A DNA stretch of 64,000 nucleotides from contig NC_017805.1 of the NCBI RefSeq assembly GCF_000252445.1, positions 62,001 to 126,000 of the forward strand, given 5' to 3'. The notes below the pieces were generated by a model. The model saw only the letters and a program-made list of their open reading frames with translations, made no database searches and was not told the DNA's origin. How positions within the stretch are numbered: position 1 is the stretch's first letter; each line of letters begins with the position of its first letter. The position numbers and the translations under genes were made by a program. The stretch comes from Deinococcus gobiensis I-0. Lineage in GTDB: Bacteria > Deinococcota > Deinococci > Deinococcales > Deinococcaceae. Positions 9,298 to 20,822 of this stretch are shown one piece after another.

Positions 9298-11088
9298 GTG
9301 AACCCTCCGGCGCCCGCGTCCGCCCCCAGCCCTGGCCCCTCGGTGGTGCGGCGGCTCTACGGCCTGCTCACGCCGTACCGCCGCACCGTGGCCCTGGGCG
9401 CGCTGTGTCTGGTCCTGAGCGTGGCCGCCGAACTGTACCCGCCGCTGGTGTGGGGCCGCGTCGTGGACCGGGGCCTGTTGCAGGGCGGGCAGGTGCGGCC
9501 CGACTGGACCTACATCGGCGGCCAACTGGCCGTACTGGTGGCGGTGTTCGGGGTGCAGCAGCTCCTGAGCGCGGTGCGCGGGCAACTGCTGGAGCGCGCC
9601 GGGCAGCAGCTCACCTACGACCTGCGGCTGCGGCTGTACCACAAGCTCGCGGGGCAGTCGGCGGCGTACTTCGAGTCGCAGCGTACGGGCGACCTGCTCT
9701 CGCGGGTCACCGCCGACGTGGACGGTATCCAGGACGTGCTGCTGCGCGGCACCGACGCCGTGCTGGGCAACGCGCTGCGCCTCGTGGGCGTGGTGGGCAT
9801 CTTCATCGCGCTGCAACCCCTGCTCGGCGTGGTCGTGACCCTGCCGATGGTCGCCGTGGCCCTCATGCTGCGGCGCTACAACGCCCGCGTACGCCCCAGC
9901 TACCGCGCGGCGCGCACCCGCCTGGGCGACCTCTCGGCGCTGATCACCGACCGCCTCGCGGGGGTGCGGGTCGTGCAGGGCTTCGCGCGCGAGGCGCAGG
10001 AGGAGGCGCGCGTCTCGGCCCTCGGGCGCGACCTGTACGCGGCGGGCGTGCAGGCCGTGACCATCCGCAACCGCACCTTTCCGCTCGTGCGTTTCGTGTC
10101 GAACTTCGGCAACGTCCTCATGCTGGGCGGCGGCGTGTGGCTCATCACGCAGGGGCAGTTCACGCTGGGCGGGCTGCTGGCCTACCGGGGCTACGGGCGG
10201 TATTTCTTCGGGCCCATCGACGACCTCGTGAACATCAACGACCTGTTGCAGCGCGCCGAGGCGAGCGGCCGGCGGATCTTTCAGGTGCTCGACGCGTCCG
10301 AGACCGTGCAGGAGCGGCCCGGTGCCCGCGCGCTGCCCACGCCCGTACGCGGCGAGATCGTCTTCGAGGACGTGACCTTCGGCTACGACCCGGCGCGTCC
10401 CGTGCTGCGCGGCCTGACCCTGCGGGTGGCGGCGGGCGAGCGCGTGGCGCTGCTCGGGGCCTCGGGCGCGGGCAAGAGCACCCTCATCGGCCTGCTGACG
10501 CGCACCTACGACCCGCAGGGGGGCCGCGTGACGCTCGACGGCCTGGACGTGCGCGACCTGACGCTGGCCTCGCTGCGCCGCGCGGCGGCCGTCATGCAGC
10601 AGGACACGTTCCTGTTCCACGACACGGTGCTGGAAAACGTGCGTTACGCGCGCCCCGAGGCGAGCGCGCAGGAGGTCCAGGCCGCGCTGGAGGTCGCCGG
10701 GGCCGCCGAATTCGTCGCCGCGCTGCCCCAGGGCCTGGAGACGATGGTGGGCGAGCGCGGCGTGCGGCTCTCGGGCGGGCAGCGCCAGCGCCTCGCCATC
10801 GCGCGGGTGCTGCTGGCCCAGCCCGCCGCGCTGCTCCTCGACGAGCCGACGAGCGCGGTGGACGCCGAGTCCGAGGCCCTCATCGTCGCCGCCCTGAGCC
10901 GCCTGATGCGCGGGCGCACGGCCCTGATCGTCACGCACCGCCTCTCGCTGGCGCGGGTGGCCGACCGGGTGGCGGTGCTCGAAGGCGGCCGCATCGTCGA
11001 GGAGGGGCCGCCCGACGTGCTGCGCGCCCGGGGGGGCCGCTACGCCGCGCTGGAGCAGGCGGCGACGCTGGAGGCGGCGGACGATTGA
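9298..11088 (+). CDS. ABC exporter, fused permease and ATPase (MsbA/LmrA type)
   Basis: A 596-residue half-transporter. Residues about 25-310 form the six-helix type IV exporter membrane domain, including the coupling segment YFESQRTGDLLSRVTADVD. The ATPase domain has Walker A GASGAGKST (near residue 387), a Q-loop in MQQDTFLF, signature LSGGQRQR, Walker B ALLLDEP followed by the D-loop TSAVDAES, and the switch histidine in IVTHRLS. It probably works as a homodimer or with another half, possibly the similar protein encoded at 35201-36925. The substrate is unknown. The GTG start is supported by the upstream -10-like box. Confidence 0.92.
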   Translation: MNPPAPASAPSPGPSVVRRLYGLLTPYRRTVALGALCLVLSVAAELYPPLVWGRVVDRGLLQGGQVRPDWTYIGGQLAVLVAVFGVQQLLSAVRGQLLERAGQQLTYDLRLRLYHKLAGQSAAYFESQRTGDLLSRVTADVDGIQDVLLRGTDAVLGNALRLVGVVGIFIALQPLLGVVVTLPMVAVALMLRRYNARVRPSYRAARTRLGDLSALITDRLAGVRVVQGFAREAQEEARVSALGRDLYAAGVQAVTIRNRTFPLVRFVSNFGNVLMLGGGVWLITQGQFTLGGLLAYRGYGRYFFGPIDDLVNINDLLQRAEASGRRIFQVLDASETVQERPGARALPTPVRGEIVFEDVTFGYDPARPVLRGLTLRVAAGERVALLGASGAGKSTLIGLLTRTYDPQGGRVTLDGLDVRDLTLASLRRAAAVMQQDTFLFHDTVLENVRYARPEASAQEVQAALEVAGAAEFVAALPQGLETMVGERGVRLSGGQRQRLAIARVLLAQPAALLLDEPTSAVDAESEALIVAALSRLMRGRTALIVTHRLSLARVADRVAVLEGGRIVEEGPPDVLRARGGRYAALEQAATLEAADD

Positions 11089-11132
11089 GGGGTGGGTGAT
11101 TAGGGCGTGGGATGTGGGTTTGTGGGATGTGG

Positions 11133-11166
11133 AAAAAAGAGAAGTAATGCCGTGCCTGGCGTTACT
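11133..11166 (-). terminator. Rho-independent terminator of the murQ operon
   Basis: On the minus strand AGTAACGCC and GGCATTACT form a 9-bp stem (one G-T pair) that includes the murQ stop codon, followed by a TCTCTTTTTT run. This is the most canonical terminator in the first 20 kb and ends the gntR-anmK-murQ transcript. Confidence 0.75.
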
Positions 11167-12078
11167 CGCCCACTTCCCTCTCCCCACTCTCCACTTCCCC
11201 CAGGGCCGCCCGCGCATGCCCACCCGCCGCTTCCAGTCGCGCCTGGGCCGCCCCTACATCCAGCCCCAGGCGCAGCATCACGACCGCCGTCTTGACATGT
11301 CCGCCCGCCGCAGCCAGGGCAGCATAGGCCTCGGCTTCGGGCGCCCCGGTCGCGTGCTGCACCAGCCGAACGGCGCGGCCCTCCAGCTTGGCGTTCGTAG
11401 CCCGCAGGTCCACCATCAGGTTGCCGTAGACCTTGCCCAGGCGCACCATCAGGGCGCTCGACAGGGTGTTCAGGGCGATCTTCTGGGCAGTGCCGGCCTT
11501 CAGGCGCGTGCTGCCGCTGATGACCTCGGGGCCGGTGTCCAGGGCCACGGCGCAGTCGGCCGCCCGCAGCAGCGGCGTGCCGGGGTTGTTCGCCAGCGCG
11601 ATGCTCAGCGCTCCGGCCGCCCGCGCGGCGCGCACCGCCCCCAGCGCGTAGGGCGTGGTGCCGCTGGCCGCGACCGCGATGAGCACGTCGTCCGGGCCGG
11701 TGCCCACGCCCCGCACGTCCCGCGCCCCGGCCTCCTCGTCGTCCTCGGCGCCCTCGACCGCGCGGCGGATGGCGGCCTCGCCCCCGGCGATGAGCGGCAC
11801 GGCGCGCTCGGGAGGCCAGGAAAAGGTCGGGGTCAGCTCGGTGGCGTCCAGCACGCCCAGGCGCCCGCTCGTGCCCGCCCCGGCATAGACGAGCCGCCCG
11901 CCGCGCGCGAGGCGGGGCAGCGCCGCCTCGACCGCGCGGGCCAGCGCCGGGGCCGCCGCCTGCACGGCCCGCACGGCGGCGAGCTGGTCGGCGGCCAGCA
12001 CCCCGACGAGGTCGAGCGGCGACAGGCGGTCGAGGTCGGCATGGTCGGGGTGAACCTGCTCGGTGCGGCGCGGGTCGG

Positions 12079-12082
<4 letters not shown>
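11162..12082 (-). CDS. murQ: N-acetylmuramic acid 6-phosphate etherase
   Basis: A 306-residue protein with the SIS fold and the MurQ signatures [38 protein letters not shown] and [20 protein letters not shown], followed by the C-terminal [16 protein letters not shown]. It cleaves the D-lactyl ether of MurNAc-6-phosphate to give GlcNAc-6-phosphate in peptidoglycan recycling. The ATG at 12082 overlaps the anmK stop as ATGA, so AnmK (which makes MurNAc-6-P from anhydroMurNAc) and MurQ are coupled consecutive enzymes. Length is normal for the family. Confidence 0.95.
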
Positions 12083-13268
<1,186 letters not shown>

Positions 13269-13272
<4 letters not shown>

Positions 13273-14156
13273 TCCGGGTCCCCCGTCAGTTCCATCACGA
13301 AGTCGTAGCGGTCGCCCCGGTACCATGCGCGGGCGTACTCGACCGGCTGGCCCCCCGGCGTCCACGACACGCGCTCGGTGACCAGCAGCGCCGCGCCGAC
13401 GGGCAGGCCCAGCAGCGCGCTCAGATCGGGGTCGGCATTCACCGCGCGCAGGTGGCGGATGGCGCGCTGTGGCCGCAGCCCCCGCGCCGTGAGCAGGGCG
13501 TACAGGCTCGCGTCGGTCACGTCGGCGGCCGTCAGCTCGCCCACCAGCGCGGCGGGCAGCGTGCTCTCCTCGACGGCCAGCGGTTCGCCGTTCGCGGTGC
13601 GCAGCCGCCGCACGCGGTACACGGCCCCCGAGGGCGAGAGCCCCAGCGTCAGCGCCTCGTGCGCGGTGGGCGGCGTGCGCGCGAAATTCAGGACCTGCGC
13701 GCCGGGCGTCTGCCCCCGCGAGCGCGCGTCCTCCGAAAAGGAGTTGAGCAGGCCCAGCGGGCGCGGCGCCTCCTGCCCGACCTCCTGCGCGGGCCGGGGC
13801 GCGACGAAGGTGCCGCTGCCGTGCCGGCGCGTGAGCAGCCCCGCCTCGGTGAGCTGCGCAAGCGCCTGCCGGACGGTCACGCGCGACACGCCCAGGCGCG
13901 CGGCGAGGTCGCGCTCGGCGGGCAGGGCGTGGCCGCCGGGCAGCTCGCCGGCCTCGATGCGCCCGCGCAGCCCGGCCGCCACCTGCACATAGACCGGTGT
14001 GGCGCTGCCGGGGTCGAGGGAAAGGTGCCAGGCGTCGGCCTGCGCCCCGCCCCGGTCCCGCGCGGGCACGGGTTGGGATACCGGGGGGGCCGGCACGGGG
14101 GTGTCCGGCACCCGGCGGGCCGGCGCGGAAGAGGCTTGAGGCATCGCTGCGACCAT
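13269..14156 (-). CDS. GntR/HutC-family regulator with UTRA domain
   Basis: A 295-residue regulator. After an unusually long, Pro/Ala-rich N-terminal tail (about 50 residues), the winged helix runs [20 protein letters not shown] to [33 protein letters not shown] effector domain follows ([47 protein letters not shown]). UTRA regulators such as NagR and DasR bind phosphosugars. As first gene of the anmK-murQ operon and divergent from a peptide-type importer, it likely controls cell-wall recycling through the paired operators at 14156-14207. An ATG four codons in is an alternative start. Confidence 0.9.
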
Positions 14157-14173
14157 ACCACTTCAGGACCACT
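14156..14173 (-). promoter_or_regulatory. Candidate GntR operator A overlapping the gntR start
   Basis: On the minus strand the site reads AGTGGTCCTGAAGTGGTA, two TGGT half-sites 11 bp apart. It matches operator B (14190-14207, opposite strand) at 14 of 18 positions. The AGTGGTC half resembles half of the TGGTCTAGACCA site of NagR/DasR-type regulators. Its overlap with the start codon fits autorepression. Confidence 0.55.
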
Positions 14174-14184
14174 GGCGAAAAGAC

Positions 14185-14214
14185 TTGAAATTGGTCCCAA
14201 AGTGGTCTTACTCT
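14185..14214 (+). promoter_or_regulatory. Promoter of the peptide importer operon with embedded GntR operator B
   Basis: A -35-like TTGAAA (14185-14190) and a -10-like TACTCT (14209-14214) are separated by 18 nt. Operator B, ATTGGTCCCAAAGTGGTC (14190-14207), fills this spacer almost exactly and is an inverted copy of operator A. Binding here would block RNA polymerase, so the importer is predicted to be repressed by the divergent GntR protein. Confidence 0.55.
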
Positions 14215-14287
14215 GGGCAGCGTTAGCGACAATCTCCGGGTCCGGCCTATCGCCCTTCCCCCATTCCCCCTGTTTCGGAGGCCCTTC

Positions 14288-16054
<1,767 letters not shown>

Positions 16055-16156
16055 CCGCCCGGCGGGGAGACGCGGCCGGGGAGAGGCTGGGCGACGTGCC
16101 CCGTCCTTCCCGGCGCTCCGTTTGCCCCCTCCCGTTTCCTGTTTCCGGAGGTGCCC

Positions 16157-16192
16157 ATGTCGCCCATCCTGTCTGCCCCCCAGTCATGCTGA
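16157..16192 (+). CDS. Possible 11-codon leader ORF overlapping the permease start
   Basis: The only good Shine-Dalgarno in the gap, GGAGG at 16147-16151, serves an ATG at 16157 that opens an 11-codon frame (MSPILSAPQSC) ending at 16192, past the permease ATG at 16186. The permease ATG itself has no Shine-Dalgarno. This arrangement suggests coupled translation through the short ORF. It may have no function as a peptide. Confidence 0.35.
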   Translation: MSPILSAPQSC

Positions 16193-17157
16193 CCTTCGCC
16201 ATCCGCCGCGTGCTGGGCATGATTCCCACCCTGCTGCTCATCTCGCTGGTATGTTTCGTGGTCATCCAGCTCCAGCCCGGCAGCTTCATCGACCAGTACC
16301 TCGAAGACCCGCGCGTGACCCGTGAGACGGTGCAGAGCATCACCCGGCAGCTGGGTCTGGACCAGCCCCTCTGGGTGCAGTACCTCTCCTGGATCAAGGG
16401 GATCGTCACGCAGGGAGACTTCGGCTACTCCTTCGTCAACGGCCGACCCGTCAGCTCGCTCATCTGGGAGCGCCTGGGCTGGACGGTGTTCCTGGCGCTG
16501 CTGACCCTGCTCGTGAGCTGGGCGGTCGCCATTCCGCTGGGCATCTACACGGCCCTGAACCGCCACGGCGTCGGCGCGACGGTCATGAACTTCCTGGGCT
16601 ACGTGAGCCTCGCCACCCCCGACTTCCTGGTGGCGCTGCTGCTCATCGCGCTCGTGCTGGGCGCGGGGGGCACGAACGTGGGCGGGCTGTTCAGTCCCCA
16701 GTTCATCGACGCGCCGTGGTCGTGGGCGCGGGTGGCCGACCTGCTCGCGCACCTGTGGATTCCCATGATCGCCATCGGGCTCGAAGGCGTCGCCAGCCTC
16801 ATGCGCCAGATGCGCGCCTCGGTCCTCGACGTGATCCACCAGGACTACGTGCGCACGGCGCGCAGCAAGGGCCTCTCGGGGCGGGCGGTGCTGTGGCGCC
16901 ACGCGGTGCGCAACGCCATCAATCCCCTCATCAGCCTCGCGGGCCTGAGCCTGCCGGCCCTGATTTCGGGGACCATCATCGCCAGCATCGTCCTGAACCT
17001 GCCGACCATCGGCCCCTTCCTGTACGACAGCCTGCTGAACAAGGACCAGTACGTCGCCATGACGCTGCTGCTGTTCAGCGCCGTGCTGCTGCTCGTGGGC
17101 AATCTGCTCGCCGACCTCGCGCTCGCCTGGGCCGACCCCCGGATCAGGTTCGAATGA
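16186..17157 (+). CDS. Peptide-type ABC transporter permease (DppB/OppB family)
   Basis: A 323-residue inner-membrane protein with about six transmembrane segments, starting FAIRRVLGMIPTLLLISLVCFVVIQLQPG as in DppB. The cytoplasmic coupling (EAA) loop is VRTARSKGLSGRAVLWRHAVRNAINPLI. The ATG at 16186 is the first in this frame that gives a family start, although it lacks its own Shine-Dalgarno and probably depends on the short upstream ORF. The stop overlaps the next permease start by 4 bp. Confidence 0.9.
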   Translation: MLTFAIRRVLGMIPTLLLISLVCFVVIQLQPGSFIDQYLEDPRVTRETVQSITRQLGLDQPLWVQYLSWIKGIVTQGDFGYSFVNGRPVSSLIWERLGWTVFLALLTLLVSWAVAIPLGIYTALNRHGVGATVMNFLGYVSLATPDFLVALLLIALVLGAGGTNVGGLFSPQFIDAPWSWARVADLLAHLWIPMIAIGLEGVASLMRQMRASVLDVIHQDYVRTARSKGLSGRAVLWRHAVRNAINPLISLAGLSLPALISGTIIASIVLNLPTIGPFLYDSLLNKDQYVAMTLLLFSAVLLLVGNLLADLALAWADPRIRFE

Positions 17158-18263
17158 CCGCCTCGCCTTCTTCCCCCGCCGCGCCGCGCGTCCCCGCCCG
17201 GCAGTCCCCGCTGGCCCTGGCCCTGCGGCGCTTCCGCCGCAGCCGGGTGGGCGTGCTGAGCTTCTGGGTGCTCGTCGTGATGTACACGGTGGCCATCTTC
17301 GCGGGCTTCCTGTCGCCCTACGGCATCACCACCCAGCACGAGGAGTACCCTTACCAGCGCCCGCAGGCGGTGCATCTCGTCCACGAGGGCCAGCTCCGCA
17401 CGCCCTTCGTCTACGGCTTCAAGCGTACGCGCGACCCCGTGACCTTCCTCTCGACCTTCGCCGAGGACAGGACGGCGCCGCTGCCCCTCCGGCTGTTCGT
17501 GCGCGGCGACGAGTACCGGGTGCTGGGGGTGTTCCGCAGCGACCTGCACCTGTTCGGCGTGCCGGGCGGCACCTACTTTCCGCTGGGCACCGACAAGTTC
17601 GGGCGCGACCTGCTCTCGCGGATGCTGGTGGGCTCGCAGGTCAGCCTGACGGTGGGCATCATCGGCATCCTGATCTCCTTTTCCATCGGCATCGTGCTCG
17701 GCGGCGTCAGCGGGTACTTCGGCGGCTGGGTGGACAACCTCATCCAGCGCGTGACCGAGGTGCTGCTCTCGTTTCCCCGGCTGCCCATCCTGCTCGCGCT
17801 CTCGACCATCATTCCGGCCAAGTGGCCCTCGACCTGGGTGTATCTGGGCATCGTGGCGGTGCTGGCCCTCATCGGCTGGGCGGGGCTGGCGCGGGTGGTG
17901 CGCGGTCAGGTGCTCGGCGCGCGCGGCGTGGACTACGTGCAGGCGGCGCGCAGCCTGGGCGCCAGCGACCTGCGCGTGATCCTGCGCCACATCATGCCCA
18001 ACCTCAGCTCCATCCTCATCGTGACGGCCACGCTGGCGCTGCCCGGCTACATCCTGGGCGAGAGCGCCCTGAGCTTCCTGGGTCTGGGCATCAAGGAACC
18101 CATGACGAGCTGGGGCCTGCTGCTGCGTGACGCGCAGAACTTCGAGACCCTGAACCTCTACCCCTGGCTGCTGCTGCCGGGACTGATGATCGTGATCTCG
18201 GTGCTCGCCTTCAACTTCCTGGGGGACGCCCTGCGCGACGCGGCCGACACCCAGAGCCGCTAG
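17154..18263 (+). CDS. Peptide-type ABC transporter permease (DppC/OppC family)
   Basis: A 369-residue membrane protein. After the first transmembrane helix (GVLSFWVLVVMYTVAIFAGF) it has an approximately 100-residue extracytoplasmic insertion before LGTDKFGRDLLSRMLVGSQVSLTVG, longer than in E. coli DppC but typical of several Gram-positive and Deinococcus homologues. The coupling loop is DYVQAARSLGASDLRVILRHIMPN. The ATG overlaps the stop of the partner permease. No ATPase genes follow in the window, so the transporter must borrow ATPases encoded elsewhere. Confidence 0.9.
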   Translation: MTASPSSPAAPRVPARQSPLALALRRFRRSRVGVLSFWVLVVMYTVAIFAGFLSPYGITTQHEEYPYQRPQAVHLVHEGQLRTPFVYGFKRTRDPVTFLSTFAEDRTAPLPLRLFVRGDEYRVLGVFRSDLHLFGVPGGTYFPLGTDKFGRDLLSRMLVGSQVSLTVGIIGILISFSIGIVLGGVSGYFGGWVDNLIQRVTEVLLSFPRLPILLALSTIIPAKWPSTWVYLGIVAVLALIGWAGLARVVRGQVLGARGVDYVQAARSLGASDLRVILRHIMPNLSSILIVTATLALPGYILGESALSFLGLGIKEPMTSWGLLLRDAQNFETLNLYPWLLLPGLMIVISVLAFNFLGDALRDAADTQSR

Positions 18264-18298
18264 GGAGCGCGCCCCCACGCCTTCCCTCCGGCCGGGGG

Positions 18299-18320
18299 CG
18301 CCCCGCACCTGCCCGGGGCG
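18299..18320 (+). terminator. Hairpin after the peptide importer operon
   Basis: CGCCCCG and CGGGGCG form a perfect 7-bp stem with an 8-nt loop, followed by TCTTCC. It lies 36 bp past the permease stop. Confidence 0.45.
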
Positions 18321-18384
18321 TCTTCCGGCCTGCGCGTCCCGCCCTGTCCCGGCCCCACGCCGCCCTCAAGCACGGCGCACACGG

Positions 18385-18390
18385 TAGACT
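18385..18390 (+). promoter_or_regulatory. Candidate -10 box of the TPR gene
   Basis: TAGACT is followed by eight nt and the ATG at 18399. The short distance suggests a leaderless or near-leaderless mRNA. Confidence 0.4.
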
Positions 18391-18398
18391 GAGGGGTA

Positions 18399-19799
18399 AT
18401 GATTGATGTGGACACCACCTGGCAGCAGGCATGTGCGGCCCTTGCCAGTGACGAGTACGATACGGCGTTCGGCGTGCTGGAAAGCGCCATGCGCGAAGCC
18501 CGCCCCCCGGTGCGCGCCCGTATCGCGCTGCACCTCGCCTCGGCGCAGGCCCTGTACGGCGACCCTGGCGTGCCCGATGTCCGCAAGGCCCTGAACGTCG
18601 CCGTGGCGCTGGACCCGGCCCTCGCCGCCGACCCGCTGCGCCGCGCGCTCGACGCCGAACTCGCCGCCCGCACCCAGGGCGAGGAGGCTCCGTCCGTACC
18701 CGAGGAACTGCGTACCGATCCTTCGGCGCTGGTGCGCTTCCATACCCTGTGTGCGCTGGCGCTCTCCGGGCACCCGCAGGACGCCCTGGACCTGGGCCTG
18801 ACCCCGGCCGAGCTGCCCGAGCATCTGCGCTGGCGGCTGCGTTCCTGGCAGGCCGACGCCCACGAGGCGCTGGGCGAATTCCAGGAGGGCGCGCACCTGT
18901 ACGCCGAGGCCGCCCACCTCGCCCGGGGCCTGAACCGCGCGGTCATGCTTCAGGAGCAGGCGGCGCTGCTGCTGCAACTCGGGCAGCCGGGCGAGGCCGC
19001 GCGCGTGCTGGAGCAGGCGCGCGCGCTGTACACCGGCCGCGACCCCGAGGAGGAGCTGAACCTCGCCACCTGGCAGTACCTCCAGGCCCAGGCGCTGCTG
19101 GGGCAGGGGCAGCCCGACGCCGCCCTGGTCGCCGTCGAGGAGGCCGCGCGCCTGGAAGCCCGGCAGGGCGAACACAGCTACGGCGTGGCGCTGGTGCGCG
19201 GGCAGGTGCTGACCCACCTGGGGCGGCAGGAGGCGGCCCTGAAGGCCTTCGAGCAGGCGCTGAACCTCGCCTCGCCCGGCGACCGGCCCTACGCCAACCA
19301 CGAACTCGGGGTGGCGCTGCTGGACCTCGACCGGCCCGTCGAGGCGCGCGAGAAGCTCGAAGCGGTCCTGAGTGACCCCGAGTACCCCTATCTGCCCGAG
19401 GTGCTGGCCGACGTGGCCGAGTGCGATTACCGCCTGGGCCGCCTGCCCGAGGCGCAGCAGACCGCCGAGCAGGCGCTCGCGCAGGGGGCGGTCATCCCGG
19501 CGAGTCTGGTACTCGGCAACGTGGCGCTGGACTACTACCACCTCGACGAGGCGCTGGAGCACTACGAACGTGTGGTGCGCGAGGCCGCCCCCGAGAGCCG
19601 CGACTGGGTGACGGGCCACCAGATGGCCGCCGACGTGATGGCGCAGCAGGGTTTCACCGACCCCGCCGCCGCCTACGCGCATGCCCAGCAGGCGCTGGCC
19701 CACACGCCCGAGAGCGACGACTGGTACGTGACCCTGCAAGACCACCTGCGCCGCGCGGGCGAACTGATGGGCAGCTCGCGGGGCCGGACGCTGAACTGA
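18399..19799 (+). CDS. Tetratricopeptide-repeat protein
   Basis: A 466-residue soluble protein made of helical repeats. Recognisable TPR units include [41 protein letters not shown] and [22 protein letters not shown]. There is no signal peptide, membrane segment or enzymatic domain, so it is probably a cytoplasmic scaffold. The next gene starts 44 bp downstream on the same strand and may be cotranscribed. No specific partner can be named. Confidence 0.85.
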   Translation: MIDVDTTWQQACAALASDEYDTAFGVLESAMREARPPVRARIALHLASAQALYGDPGVPDVRKALNVAVALDPALAADPLRRALDAELAARTQGEEAPSVPEELRTDPSALVRFHTLCALALSGHPQDALDLGLTPAELPEHLRWRLRSWQADAHEALGEFQEGAHLYAEAAHLARGLNRAVMLQEQAALLLQLGQPGEAARVLEQARALYTGRDPEEELNLATWQYLQAQALLGQGQPDAALVAVEEAARLEARQGEHSYGVALVRGQVLTHLGRQEAALKAFEQALNLASPGDRPYANHELGVALLDLDRPVEAREKLEAVLSDPEYPYLPEVLADVAECDYRLGRLPEAQQTAEQALAQGAVIPASLVLGNVALDYYHLDEALEHYERVVREAAPESRDWVTGHQMAADVMAQQGFTDPAAAYAHAQQALAHTPESDDWYVTLQDHLRRAGELMGSSRGRTLN

Positions 19800-19843
19800 A
19801 CACAGAGGCTCCGGCCGCCCACACCCGGCAGGGGAGACGCCGC

Positions 19844-20704
19844 ATGAATCCAGCCCAACCGATGCATCCCGACGAACGCGCCCTGAAGCTGACCCGCGCC
19901 CTCCAGGACTACGATCTCGACGCGCTGTTGCCCCTTCTCGAGGCCGACCTGCGCTGGCCGCGCAAGCAGCTGCACAGCAACCTGCGGCTGATCTTCGCGG
20001 CGGCCCAGCAGGCCGGCATCAATCTCCTGCGGCCCCCCGAAGATTTCCAGACGTGGCTTCAGGTCCCGCTGCGCGAGACGGTGCGCGGCCCCGGCACGGC
20101 CAAGGTGAACACCATCACCGCGCGGCTCTCGACCCTGTCGCAGCTCTACAACGTGCTGATGGACGAGGGCCTGGTGCTGCGTCACCCCCTGCGCGGCCTG
20201 GAACGCCCCGCCGCGCAGCGCACCCCCGACACGCTGCCCGCGCGGGAGGACATCGCGCGTCTGCTCGTGCACGCCGAGGACGACCCCGCACTGCACGCCG
20301 CCCTCACCCTGATCTACCACCACGCCGTGCAGGTCGCCGAACTGGTGGCCCTGCGCTGGCCCGCCTTCCTGCATGCCGACGGCACGCTGCTGCGCCGCCG
20401 CACCGTCACCCGGCTCGACGAGGCGAGCTACCGCGCCCTCGATCGCCTGCTGGCCGGGGCCGGGGGACCGCTCGCGGAGCCGCAGGGCCGCATCTTTCCC
20501 TACGACCACAACGACGCCCTGCGCACGCGCATCTTCCAGGTCTCGCGCGCGGCGGGCGTCTCTTTCATCAACCCGGCGCGGCTGCGCAAGGCGGCCCTGC
20601 GCGACTTCGTGCTCACGCCGGACCAGGCGGGTTTCATCGGGGAGCACACCTTCGAGCTGGCCCGCACCCTGGCCCAGGGTCTCGCCCCGGACGGCCAGGA
20701 CTAG
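19844..20704 (+). CDS. Tyrosine-recombinase-fold protein lacking catalytic residues
   Basis: A 286-residue protein with the layout of an XerC/D-like integrase: an N-terminal SAM-like DNA-binding half (about residues 10-115, with TAKVNTITARLSTLSQLYNVLMDEGLVLRHPLRGLERP) and a C-terminal domain. Box I is HAVQVAELVALRW, in which the catalytic Arg is Gln. No HxLRH box and no C-terminal nucleophilic Tyr can be found. It is likely a DNA-binding protein derived from a recombinase rather than an active enzyme. The ATG has AGGGGAG upstream. Confidence 0.7.
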   Translation: MNPAQPMHPDERALKLTRALQDYDLDALLPLLEADLRWPRKQLHSNLRLIFAAAQQAGINLLRPPEDFQTWLQVPLRETVRGPGTAKVNTITARLSTLSQLYNVLMDEGLVLRHPLRGLERPAAQRTPDTLPAREDIARLLVHAEDDPALHAALTLIYHHAVQVAELVALRWPAFLHADGTLLRRRTVTRLDEASYRALDRLLAGAGGPLAEPQGRIFPYDHNDALRTRIFQVSRAAGVSFINPARLRKAALRDFVLTPDQAGFIGEHTFELARTLAQGLAPDGQD

Positions 20705-20708
20705 CTTC

Positions 20709-20734
20709 AGGCCGCTCCTGGGGGCCTTTTCTTA
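20709..20734 (+). terminator. Rho-independent terminator
   Basis: AGGCC and GGCCT pair around a 9-nt loop and are followed directly by TTTTCTT. It lies just after the stop at 20704 and separates the recombinase-like gene from the iron-uptake operon. Confidence 0.65.
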
Positions 20735-20738
20735 AAAC

Positions 20739-20750
20739 TTGACTAAGTCG
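20739..20750. promoter_or_regulatory. Candidate -35 box/dyad upstream of the iron-uptake operon
   Basis: TTGACT lies inside the imperfect palindrome ACTTGACTAAGT, in the AT-rich stretch between the preceding terminator and the first siderophore-binding protein gene. It could be an iron-regulator site (Fur or DtxR type), but it does not clearly match either consensus. No convincing -10 box was found at the right spacing. Confidence 0.3.
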
Positions 20751-20822
20751 CTTGGAATACAGCAGGATAGCGCCACTGCGCTTTGGCGGCCCTGTGTGGC
20801 CGCGCGCCGCGAGGAGCCGTGT

